A stretch of DNA of 64,000 nt from Camellia lanceoleosa (Eukaryota; Streptophyta; Magnoliopsida; Ericales; Theaceae): NCBI GenBank assembly GCA_025200525.1, contig CM045762.1:88602717-88666716 (forward strand), written 5' to 3'. A program made the translations under genes and the position numbers. Under the pieces are notes generated by a model. It had not been told where the DNA came from. It saw only the letters and a program-made list of their open reading frames with translations, and searched no databases. The stretch's first letter is position 1, and each line of letters begins with the position of its first letter. Shown piece by piece: positions 55,431 to 64,000 of this stretch.

Positions 55431-57500
55431 TAACTAGCATCTATGTGTGTAAAGGGTTATGCCTAACCCATCAAATGTTTGGATTGACAAATTTTAACCT
55501 TGAAATTGATTAAATTTAAAAGGGTCATGCTAATGACAATCTCAAGAGTTGTCAATAAAAAATCAACAATGATAAAATATTTATAATCTCAATATATATT
55601 TTGACATATTTTAAAATACTTTTATATATTTTTATATACCTTTTACACATTTCAAAATAATGTTATACATTTTTCAACATTAACAATAACTTTGAGAGCT
55701 ATTTTTAACAATTTTCAATTTAAAATTATATTGTCAAAGTTCTATTTTTTTTTAATTGGATATGGATTTGGATTGCTCAGAGTGGACCCCTAACAATTTT
55801 ATATGTACAAACACTCTTTTTATTTTGGACAATATATTTGGGGAATGCAAAATCTTATCTATGATATGAAATTGGATAGTTTATTTTTTAGTGAAGTGCA
55901 AATATTTTCCTAATTTGGGATAGCTCAGTTGATTATTAATTTGATCATTGTAGTTATTAAGTTGAAGCACATTTTGGCCCGTACACTATGAATACACTAA
56001 CTCATCTTATGAAGACACTTAATTTTTTATTTTATTTTTTGGACATTTGTTGTGAGATTTCCTTAATCTCAAATTTTCTTATGTAAAGAACACAACAAAA
56101 AAACTTTCGCCATTGAAGGCGAATGGGAGTTTTATTTGTACATCACAAATCATCTTAATACACACCACTTACTCCGTTCAAACAATACACAATTTGAATT
56201 TTTGTATTTTTTTTCTTCTAAATTTAAACTATTAATTTTAAAAAAAATATCAAAATACTCTCACCTTCTTCAATCTCTAACCCTAACGCTAGCCACCACC
56301 ATCTGTTGCCATTAACCGCTGATCTCCAACCCCTCTTTCACCGCAAAACCCTAACCCAATTGCCCTCCGTTGCTGTGACTTTCCTTTCGCACTATTCTCG
56401 TCCGTTGTCGCTGTTACCTCCTCCTTCTCCTTTTTCTTCTTCGTTATCATACCCTAACCTAGTCCCCACATCTTGCTATGATTCCTCTCTTACAATTCCC
56501 CTCACGAACCCCTTTCTAGCCCCTTGATGTAGAGTGTTTGGCCATAGAGTTTCTGGAACTCATGGCCAAACAAGGCAAAAGTAAAAGACAGTAGTAGATG
56601 CAAGATGACGCATACTCAAAATAGAGTGGACTTTGATCAAGACATGGAAATTGACGTGGTAACCAATACCCATTGCTTTGCCATAGTCTACGATGAATTT
56701 AGATCAAATTCTAATGTTTAGACTTTCAATTTCGTGATTTTGTTATTTTTAAAAATAATTTATTCGCCTATAATTTTGTCTAGACAAATCCAACTGGGAT
56801 TAGATTTTTTTTTCAAAATATATATTTTTCATTATAATTTTCAAATTTGATCTCAACTCAAACTCTTCACAAAGAAAATGATATATAAGCCCATTTTCTA
56901 GAACCAATAATGTGTAAGAGAGATGATTGGCTAATAATTAGAGAAGATATGAGAGAGAAAGTTGTCTTAGATATTTTAATTGATTGCCACAATATTAGGT
57001 TTAAAAATTGGGTTTAACTTTTGGGTTTGAGCTCTTTTCATAATTCTTTTCACTTAGGGTTGATTAGCACGCACTGTATTTTTCAGTTTATTTATTAGTT
57101 TAATTAGGATCTTGTTCTATTATAAATAAATGTTGTTAGCCTTAGGTCAAGTAATTTTATTTTGGAGAAATGTCATTATAAGAGAAAGTATATCTTTTTA
57201 TCAAATTCATAATTGTTCTGTGTTTGAGTGTTCATTTCATTACCTTTCCTGCATTACCCTTCCTCAATGGTGAACCCCTTCATAGCCTTTCTCCATCGTG
57301 AACCCTGGATCTAGGGTTTTTTGATCTATGGTTTTGGAAAGAGGAGAAGAAAAAAAAGAGGAAGAAGAGAATGGGTTGTGCGTCGCAGAGGTAGGGGTTG
57401 TACAAGTTGTGTGTCATTGGGGTGGTAGGTCTCACCGAGGTTACAGTTGCGATAGTAGTGGTTGTGGGGTGGTGAGAGTTGAGAGGGTGCTAACTTCTAC
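55431..57500. other. Non-coding spacer
   Basis: No gene is recognised. The open stretch 56306-56527 (Pro/Ser/Leu-rich) shows no domain. CCCTAACC-type phrases at 56279-56460 are leader-like rather than telomeric arrays. Confidence 0.5.
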
Positions 57501-57537
57501 TTAATTTCGGGGACGAAATTCTTTAAGGGGGGAAGGT

Positions 57538-58100
57538 TATAGCGATCCCGATTTTCCTTTCCTCTGTATATTGTAGTCCGGACTTGGTTCCGTGGTTGTG
57601 TTGTTGTCTCATTCTCATTTCCTTCCCTTACTCTTTGTATTTGAGTCTTGGGTTGTGTTGGGCAGGTTTGAAATAGGTTGGTTGTGTTTTGAAACCAAGA
57701 GTTGATGCCCAGATTTTGGCCTTCACGCTCGAGCGGGGCTTTTGACGCTCAAGCGGGCCCTTCGTTATTGCTTCTCCGCTCGAGCGGGCGTTTTGACAAT
57801 GGGTTTGTCTCGTTTGTTAGAGACATATGTGTAATGTTATGTGCTTATGTGATAACATGTTTATATGATTTTTTGGGTATGGGATTTAATTTCTAGGATG
57901 TTGATTGGATCCTTGGGTTTCTGTGAGTCTTGTTGGAAAAGCACTTGATCAATGCTGTTTCTAACCGGAACTCTAGTAACGCCTCGGGACTATCATTATC
58001 CGAAAATGAAATTCGTAAGTACTTATGTGATTATGTGCTTACGTGGAGTGAATTACAGTTGTCCATGCATTAGGATGCGAGTGTTTTAGCTTCGGCACAT
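57538..58100 (+). repeat. Upstream LTR of the chromovirus, internally deleted
   Basis: It matches the downstream LTR from TATAGCGATCCCG for about 260 bp. It then diverges inside the CTCGAG cluster, which has two intact cores here instead of eight. The rest up to gag has no counterpart in the visible 3' LTR, so either the LTR was shortened by deletion or its end lies beyond the window in the other copy. The boundary with the leader is not resolved. Confidence 0.7.
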
Positions 58101-58138
58101 TTATAAATGTGCTAATGTTCTTTGTTACCTTTATTAGG

Positions 58139-59254
58139 ATGTCAGGACGAGGACGTGGTGGTAGGCGAGGTAGGCCTAGGAGGCAGGAGATGCCTATACC
58201 GGATGAGATTCTGGAGCAGCAGGACGGTGTTGGTCAGGCCAATGTGGCCGAGCTAGTAGGTCAGCAGGCCATGGGCGCCTTAGCCCGCGAGATGGCAGGA
58301 GCATTGAGGGAGTCCATGGGTATTCTTAGGGCTGAGAATCAAGCCCAGGCCCAGGTTGTTGATGCAGGGCCTTCCTTTTTGAAGAGGGAGTTCTTTCGGT
58401 CTAACCCGGATGAGTTTGTTGGGGATCCTAAGGAGCCACTTAAGGCAGATGAGTGGCTAGAGCAGATGACTAAGACATTTGAGATGCTTGGCATCGAAGA
58501 CGGAGCATTGAAAGTGACCTTGGCATCTTTCCAGCTTAAGGGGGATGCGGGTCAGTGGTGGAAGTTCATGAGAGGCCGTATCGGTGGCACATGGGAGGCT
58601 TTTGTGGATGCTTTCTAGGAGAAGTATTTATCTCTAGCTGTCAGGGAGAAGTTGAGAGACCAGTTTTGCCAGCTCAAATAGTTGAGTTTGTCAGTGGCCG
58701 AGTTTGAGGCTGCATTCACCAGTCTATCTAGATTCGCACCTGAGCTTGTGGCGTCTGAGGAACGTCGTTGTATCGAGTTTGAGAGGAAGTTGAAGCATGG
58801 CCTCAAGATGAGAGTTGGGGGTTCTATGACCCGAGACTATGGGCGTCTTGTGGATGTTGCGGCCCATATGGAGAGTATGATGCAAGAGGAGGAGGAGAGG
58901 CGAGGCAAAGGGGCTCCAAGAGGAGTCAGGATGGCCAGGGTGATGGCAGGAAACAGAGGGGTTCTAATCCTCAGCAGTCTCAGGGTGGTTTTGTTAGATC
59001 TACCTTTCAAAGGGTCGAGTGTGCCCCGGAGAGGCGAACGAGACGTGACTTGTTACAAATGTTGTCAACTGGGCCACAAGTCCCCAGCTTGCCCGCAGAA
59101 GGGCGGAGGGCAAAGAGCAGCTTCATCTTCGGCTCGACCTCAGAGCCAAAGTCAGGGCAGAGGCCAGCCGCTTTCTTGTTACCAGTGTGGTCAGGCGGGG
59201 CACCTGAAAAGGTTTTACCCACAGTTGAGTGGCACATCTAGTGCATCTGGGTAG
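58139..59254 (+). pseudogene. Chromovirus gag
   Basis: The start M-S-G-R-G-R-G-G-R-R-G-R (58139) is a better start than the upstream in-frame ATG at 58109. The Gag core has E-W-L-E-Q-M-T-K-T-F and F-Q-L-K-G-D-A-G-Q-W-W (about residues 100-135). Two zinc knuckles follow at about 59050 and 59180: the first, C-Y-K-C-C-Q-L-G-H-K-S-P-A-C, is complete, while in the second the last Cys is Tyr. TAG stops at 58616-58618 and 58679-58681 interrupt the frame and TAG at 59252-59254 ends this block, all at positions where Gln fits. The linker before the knuckles (58915-59035) may contain compensating frameshifts. Confidence 0.9.
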
Positions 59255-59980
59255 AGGCAGATTTTTCAGCCTGCTCAGTCAGTTCAGGCCTCGAGGGCCA
59301 ATCAGGGAGCTTCGTCGTCCTAGTCTGTGCAGCAGTCTTTTGCTCCTAGAGGTGAGCAGGTAGATCAGGGGCCTACAGGGCGCATGTATGTTGTTATCGC
59401 GCAGGATCTTGTACCGGCTCCATCGGTTGTGAGAGGTACCTTCTTGTTTTGTAACTCGGTTGCCAATGAGTTGATAGATACGGGTGCATTCCATTCTTTT
59501 ATATCTGCTGCATTTGCATCTGTTTTGGGTTTGGAGTTGGCACAGTTAGCATCTCATATTTGTGTTGTATCACCTGTTGGGGGTGAGTTGATTTTGAAAC
59601 AAGGGTGTAGAGGTTGTGATATAGAGGTTGCAGATCGTCGGCTTTTGTTTCCTTTTGTAGTTATGCCTATGTCGGGTTTCGATGTTATTTTGGGTATGGA
59701 CTGGCTATCGTCATACCGGGCTGTTATTGATTGTTACTGCCAGAGGGTCACAGTATGTACCTTGAGCGGGGATTGTTTCCATTTCTTGGGGGATCGGGTT
59801 GGTAGTGTGTTGCCACCGGTGTATGATCCGCGAGGGCGGAGTGAGCTTAGTGGTCTTCTCGCTAGCCTTATGAGTAGTGAGTGTGATGAGACCGGGGTCG
59901 AGTTGCCGAGGGTGGTGTACGAGTATTCGGATGTTTTTCCCAAGGATCTTGTCAGTTTGCCACCTCATCGAGAGATAGAG
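59255..59980 (+). pseudogene. Chromovirus aspartic protease
   Basis: The active site [13 protein letters not shown] lies at about 59469-59508. The downstream block [11 protein letters not shown] lies at about 59677-59710. Both are typical chromovirus forms. A TAG at 59321-59323 precedes the domain. The protease itself is open and continuous with the RT frame. Confidence 0.92.
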
Positions 59981-60620
59981 TTCTCTATTGATTTAGTGCC
60001 CAGCACAGCGCCAATTTCTATGGCACCTTACCATTTTGCCCCAGCCGAGTTGAGTGAGTTGAAGATTCAACTCCAGGAGTTGCTAGATAAGGGTTTTGCT
60101 CACTCTAGTGTTTCGCCGTGGGGAGCACCGGCTCTCTTTGCTAAAAAGAAAGATGCTGCCTTGAGACTATGTATCGATTACCGGAAGTTGAATCGGGCTA
60201 CGGTTAAGAATAAATACCCTATGCCCCGTATAGATGATCTGTTTGACCAGTTGAAGGGTTCCCGTTGTTTCTCTAAGATAGACTTGAGATCGGGTTACCA
60301 TTAGTTGAGGGTCAGGGAGGAGGATATTCCGAAGACGGCATTCCGTACGCGGTATGGCCATTATGAGTTTCTAGTGATGCCATTTGGGCTCACCAATGCA
60401 CCGGCAGTGTTTATGGATTTGATGAACCGGATATTCCAGGAATTCTTAGATCGCTTTGTGGTCGTTTTCGTGACGACATTCTGATTTATTCACCTTCGGA
60501 GGAGGAGCACGAGGAGCACTTGAGAGTGGTGCTTGAGTTGCTTAGAGCCCACAGACTGTATGCCAAGTTTGGGAAGTGTGGGTTTTGGCTAAGAGAGGTT
60601 AAATTCTTAGGCCATGTGGT
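59981..60620 (+). pseudogene. Chromovirus reverse transcriptase
   Basis: Motifs in order are [11 protein letters not shown] (60119), [10 protein letters not shown] (60165), Y-P-M-P-R-I-D-D-L (60216), [11 protein letters not shown] (60270), then MPFGLTNAP (about 60378). TAG at 60302-60304 replaces the invariant Gln after G-Y-H. The catalytic D-D (60472-60477) is preceded by a one-base deletion that moves the frame. L-I-Y-S and [14 protein letters not shown] follow. Confidence 0.93.
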
Positions 60621-61240
60621 TTCCGGGGAAGGGATGTCTGTTGATACATCCAAGATTGAGGCAGTGCAAGATTGGGCACAGTCTAAGAGTGTTTTTGAGA
60701 TCCGCAGTTTTCTGGGATTAGCTGGGTATTACTGTCGGTTTGTGAAAGACTTCTCCAGACTAGCTTCACCGTTGACTAGATTGATGCAGAGAGGGGTCAA
60801 ATTTGTATGGAGTGAGACTTGTGAAAAGTCGTTCCAAGAGTTGAAGGTTAGATTGACGACCGCTCCGGTTTTGATTATTTCGGAGAGAGGTTTAGGTTAT
60901 GCGGTTTATTGTGATGCCTCACGAGAGGGTTTGGGTTATGTGTTGATGCAAGAGGGGAAAGTGGTTGCCTATGGCTCACGTCAGTTGAAAATACACGAGA
61001 GAAATTACCCTACACATGATCTAGAACTAGCAGCTGTAATATTTGCCTTGAAGATTTGGAGGCACTACCTTTATGGTGAGAGATTCGAGGTATTCTCGGA
61101 TCATAAGAGTTTGAAGTATCTGTTTACACAGAGGGACTTGAATCTAAGGTAGAGAAGGTGGATGGAGTTCATTGAGGACTACGATTTCGAGTTACACTAT
61201 CACCCGGGAAAGGCCAATGTTGTGGCCGATGCCCTTAGTA
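60621..61240 (+). pseudogene. Chromovirus RNase H
   Basis: After the RT connection ([11 protein letters not shown], about 60712), the RNase H has [10 protein letters not shown] (60907), the E in T-H-D-L-E-L-A-A-V, and [10 protein letters not shown] (61091). All three acidic residues are present. TAG at 61150-61152 stands where these elements have the Gln of L-R-Q-R-R-W. The domain ends with K-A-N-V-V-A-D-A-L-S-R. Confidence 0.93.
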
Positions 61241-62330
61241 GAAAATCCATTAGTGATGTAGCTTGTATAGCCATCTGGGAATGGGAGATGTTGGGTGCAC
61301 TTGGGGAGTTTGATTTGCTTCTAGGCGAATCCGTTGAGGTTGCAGCCTTGTTTTCTGTTGTTGCGCAGCCTATACTTGTGAATCGAGTGTTGGAGGCACA
61401 GAGAGGTGACCTTGAGGTAGAATCCCTCCGAGAGAAGATCTATAGTGGGAAGGTTGAAAAGGGTTTGGCGGTGTATCCCGACCAGAGTGTGAGATACCGA
61501 GACCGCTTGTTTGTACTGAAGTCTTGTCGAGAGGAGGTACTCCGAGAGTTTCACCATTCACGCCTTGCAGTGCATCTGGGAGGCACCAAGATGTATCGTG
61601 ACTTGGGTTGCCAGTTTTGGTGCCGGGGTATGAAGAGAGATGTGGCAGTTTTTGTATCGAAGTGCCTTACTTGTCAGCAAGTAAAGGTCGAGCATTAGAG
61701 GCCAGCAAATTTGTTGCAACCTTGCCTATTGCCGAGTGGAAGTGGGAGCATGTCACTATAGACTTCGTTGTAGGTCTTCCGAGGACTCAGCGGGGTAGTG
61801 ATGCTATTTGGGTGGTTGTAGACCGGTTGACTAAGTCGGCGCACTTTATTCCTATGCGCGTGAGAGATTCGGTAGACCATCTTGCCGACTTGTATATTCG
61901 GGACATAGTGAGGTTGCACGGGGTCCTAGTATCGATCATCTCAGATAGAGTCCCTTGTTTTACTGCTAGGCTGTGGCAGAGTTTGGAGAGTGCCTTGGGT
62001 ACTAAGTTGACCTTTAGCACGGCTTATCATCCTCAGACTGACGGCCAGTCCGAGCGTACTATTCAGATCCTTGAGGATATGCTTTGGGGTTGTGTCCTTG
62101 ACTTTAGTGGGACGTGGGAGGGACACTTGCCCTTGGTGGAGTTTGCCTACAACAATAGTTTTCAGTCGAGCATCGGTATGGCACCATTTGAGGCCTTGTA
62201 TGGCCGACCTTGTAGGTCTCCGGTTTGTTGGGCCGAGGTGGGTGATGCACCTTTGTGAGGCCTGGAGTTGGTGAGGGAAACGATAGAGAAAGTTGAGCTT
62301 ATCCGTAGGAGGCTTGTTACAGCCTAGAGT
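61241..62330 (+). pseudogene. Chromovirus integrase
   Basis: The zinc finger H-H-S-R-L-A-V-H-L-G-G-T and C-L-T-C-Q-Q is complete (61552-61680). The core has H-V-T-I-D-F-V-V-G-L-P (first Asp), I-I-S-D-R-V-P-C-F (second Asp) and G-Q-S-E-R-T-I-Q (Glu), so the D-D-E triad is intact. TAG at 61696-61698, a one-base insertion near 61720, TGA at 62256-62258 and TAG at 62325-62327 break the frame. Confidence 0.93.
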
Positions 62331-62804
62331 CGCCAAAAGAGTTATGCCGACCGTAGGAGGAGGCCTTTGGCATTTGAGACAGGTGATCATGTTTTCCTGA
62401 AAATATCACCTAGACGGGGTTTGATGAGGTTTGGGAAGAGTGGGAAGTTGTCCCCTCGGTTTATCGGTCCCTTTGAGATCTTTGAGAGGATTGGGGAGGT
62501 TGCCTATCGTTTAGCTTTATCGCCGCAGTTGTCCGGGATATATGACGTGTTTCATGTTAGTATGCTTCAGAAGTATGAGCCAGATCCGTCCCATGTGTTG
62601 GATTGGACCGATTTGGAGGTTGACGAGGATATCTCGTATGAGGAGAGGCTGGTTCGGGTCTTGGATAAGCGGGATCAAGTTTTGCGAGGCAAGACCATTC
62701 CCTTGGTGAAAGTTTTGTGGAAACATCACGGAGTGGAGGAAGCCACTTGGGAACGTGAGGTGGATGTCTATGAGAAATATTCGGACTTGTTTGTAATTGT
62801 TTAA
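62331..62804 (+). pseudogene. Integrase C-terminus with chromodomain-like end
   Basis: An open frame from about 62367 to the natural stop at 62804 carries G-D-H-V-F-L-K-I-S-P, then L-S-P-R-F-I-G-P-F-E-I and D-V-F-H-V-S-M-L-Q-K-Y (the GPY/F module). It ends with the Tekay-type chromodomain-like segment: R-V-L-D-K-R-D-Q, V-L-W-K-H-H and E-E-A-T-W-E. In chromoviruses this end is thought to steer integration to heterochromatin. Confidence 0.88.
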
Positions 62805-63180
62805 CCATGTATTGGGATTTTGTAATATTAACGAACTTTAAGAGCATTAAATATGTCTTGAGTTGTAAAACATCGTATATGTTTTGGATTTATGGAAGTA
62901 TTTTGGAACTTGCCTTGAAATGGAAGTTTAATGTAGCATTGCATATGTTGAATGTATTGTAGAAATGAAAGTATATCATGAATATTGAATATGATATGAT
63001 ATTGTGAAAAATGTATTGAAATTGGTAGATTTCAAGGGAAAGCATGCTAATAATGCATATTGCGTATATATTGTGAAATGCCTCTTGAATAGAGATGAAA
63101 GGACCGGTAATGGGTTAAGTTGTTGGGAAATGGATTGTAATGTTGTTGAGAATTAAGAAAAACATGTTTTTGAAAACTTG
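62805..63180 (+). other. Chromovirus 3' untranslated spacer
   Basis: AT-rich, rich in TATTG and AATG words, no ORF. It lies between the polyprotein stop and the PPT dyad. Confidence 0.7.
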
Positions 63181-63220
63181 TACTTAATTTCGGGGACGAA
63201 ATTCTTTAAGGGGGGAAGGT
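63181..63220 (+). other. Dyad and polypurine tract of the chromovirus
   Basis: AATTTCGGGGACGAAATT (63186-63203) is followed by CTTTAAGGGGGGAAGG and the LTR. A copy of the same 35 bp stands before the upstream LTR at 57508-57537. Confidence 0.85.
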
Positions 63221-64000
63221 TATAGCGATCCCGGTTTTCCTTTCCTTTGTATATTGTAGTCCGGACTTGGTTCCGTGGTTGTGTTGTTATCTCATTCTCA
63301 TTTCCTTTCCTTACTCTTTGTATTTGAGTCTTGGGTTGTGTTGAGCAGGTTTGAAACAGGTTGGTTGTGTTTTAAAACCTAGAGTTGATGCCCAGATTTT
63401 GGCCTTCACGCTCGAGCGGGGCTTTTGACGCTCGAGCGGGCGTTTTGACGCTCGAGCGTGATTTTTCATCTCCCAGTACTTTTGTCTGCAGGTCTTCAGA
63501 CACTCGAGCGGGAGTTTTGACGCTCGAGCTTGACCCTTTGATTTTGTTACTCCGCCCGAACGGGGAGTTTGACGCTCGAGCGGGGACCATGTCTGCAAAA
63601 CTTCTGGAAGTGTGCAATCTACGCTCGATCTGCGCTTTTGACGCTCGAGTGAGTTCAGGTTCGACACTCGAGCGGGGTTTTACCGAGCCGGGGCGACTGG
63701 TATATCACTTCGGGATTCGACTTTTTGGATCACTTTTTGGTTTCCTTTCTCTCTCTTACTTTTTGAAAAACACCATTGGAGACCACCTCTCTCTAAAACC
63801 TCACATTCTCTCTTAGATTTGATCTAGTTAGAGTGATCTCCTACCCTTGAACCTTTACAAAAAGTGTGTTGATCGTTGAGGGTTACATTTTGATCCGAAA
63901 AGTTTGAAGTTTGGAGCACTTTGAGTTTGGTCTTCTTCTCCGTTTGAGCTCTAACTTCGAGGTAGGGATTTCTACTCATTTTTATGTGTTTTAACATAGA
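63221..64000 (+). repeat. Chromovirus 3' LTR (first 780 bp)
   Basis: It starts TATAGCGATCCCGG instead of the usual TG. It carries eight intact CTCGAG cores between 63408 and 63672. The 5' end matches 57538 onward; the 3' end is beyond the window. Confidence 0.85.
63405..63680 (+). repeat. CGCTCGAGCG cluster in the chromovirus LTR
   Basis: Eight intact CTCGAG cores and two degenerate ones occur in 275 bp, often as GACGCTCGAGCGGG separated by CTTTT or GTTTT. A CCCAGTACTTTTGTCTGCAG spacer resembles the spacer in the array at 17715-18042. Confidence 0.85.

Larger units (their letters stand above)
57502..64000 (+). mobile_element. Tekay/Del-type chromovirus (Ty3/gypsy), 3' LTR off window
   Basis: The order is LTR, gag, protease, RT, RNase H, integrase, chromodomain-like end, PPT and LTR. 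The long pol with D-T-G-A-H-S-F protease and a C-terminal chromodomain-like segment places it in the Tekay/Del chromoviruses. A 35-bp piece of 3' interior (dyad plus polypurine tract) precedes even the upstream LTR. Multiple TAG stops and two frameshifts make it non-autonomous. Confidence 0.9.

Noticed and set aside
56279..56460. CCCTAAC phrases as an interstitial telomeric repeat
   Set aside because: Only scattered single units (CCCTAACC, CCCTAACG), not a tandem array.
56306..56527. Pro/Ser/Leu-rich 73-codon ORF
   Set aside because: No domain and no neighbouring exons. CT-rich sequence readily gives such ORFs.
63385..63816. 143-codon ORF in the chromovirus 3' LTR
   Set aside because: Spans the CTCGAG cluster of the LTR; no protein family is recognised.
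1..64000. tRNA, rRNA or microRNA genes
   Set aside because: No tRNA cloverleaf with A and B boxes or rRNA core was recognised. TGGTATCAGAGC-type sequence at 50529-50545 is a retrotransposon PBS, and the long hairpins are MITE arms.

Overview
The window is plant nuclear DNA, almost certainly from an angiosperm and probably a eudicot. It is an AT-rich, heterochromatin-like stretch built from nested transposable elements and simple repeats. I see no intact host gene. The only host-gene trace I recognise is a short leucine-rich-repeat piece resembling FLS2-type receptor kinases (about 40.43-40.64 kb). Most coding sequence belongs to broken retrotransposons. The best preserved gene is a PIF/Harbinger transposase.

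Layout. (1) 1-7.95 kb: a decayed Ty1/copia element, plus strand, whose 5' end lies outside the window. Its RNase H end is split by a 2.1 kb solo LTR (TSD ACTAC) that carries a Mutator-like MITE, and its own 3' LTR is split by a 0.9 kb solo LTR (TSD ATAAG). (2) 8.35-23.2 kb: a Mutator-like MITE with a perfect 9-bp TSD is interrupted by a 14.0 kb Ty3/gypsy Tat-type element (LTRs 9127-9880 and 22402-23142, TSD GTCAC). That element has gag, protease, RT, RNase H, a second RNase H-like domain and integrase, then a 58-bp minisatellite and an antisense intron-containing ORF. A 2.45 kb Tekay/Del-like solo LTR (TSD GTTTT) sits inside the minisatellite. (3) 23.2-32.7 kb: AT-rich filler with MITEs, two transposon protein relics and a 2.8 kb solo LTR (TSD CACCT). 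(4) 32.7-39.3 kb: a 6.56 kb PIF/Harbinger element with terminal inverted repeats, a three-exon DDE transposase and a Myb/SANT-like companion gene, both on the minus strand. (5) 39.3-48.2 kb: microsatellites, the LRR fragment, a possible CACTA derivative and a 1.1 kb solo LTR (TSD GTTAT). (6) 48.19-52.18 kb: a complete non-autonomous LTR element on the minus strand (TSD TTTCC, PBS matching initiator tRNA-Met) with a 0.72 kb non-coding interior. (7) 52.2-57.5 kb: diverged direct repeats and filler. (8) 57.5-64 kb: a Tekay/Del chromovirus with gag, protease, RT, RNase H, integrase and chromodomain-like end; its 3' LTR runs off the window.

Six points stand out: the antisense spliced ORF with promoter-like sequence inside the Tat element; clusters of the palindrome CGCTCGAGCG in LTRs of at least three families; premature stops in the chromovirus that sit almost entirely at glutamine sites as TAG, as expected from decay at methylated CHG sites; an 18-bp dyad beside the polypurine tract shared by the chromovirus and the non-autonomous element; a TATA box inside a perfect 10-bp dyad in the Tat LTR; and five solo LTRs whose target duplications can all be read directly. 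Family and domain calls rest on motif recognition by eye, without database searches.
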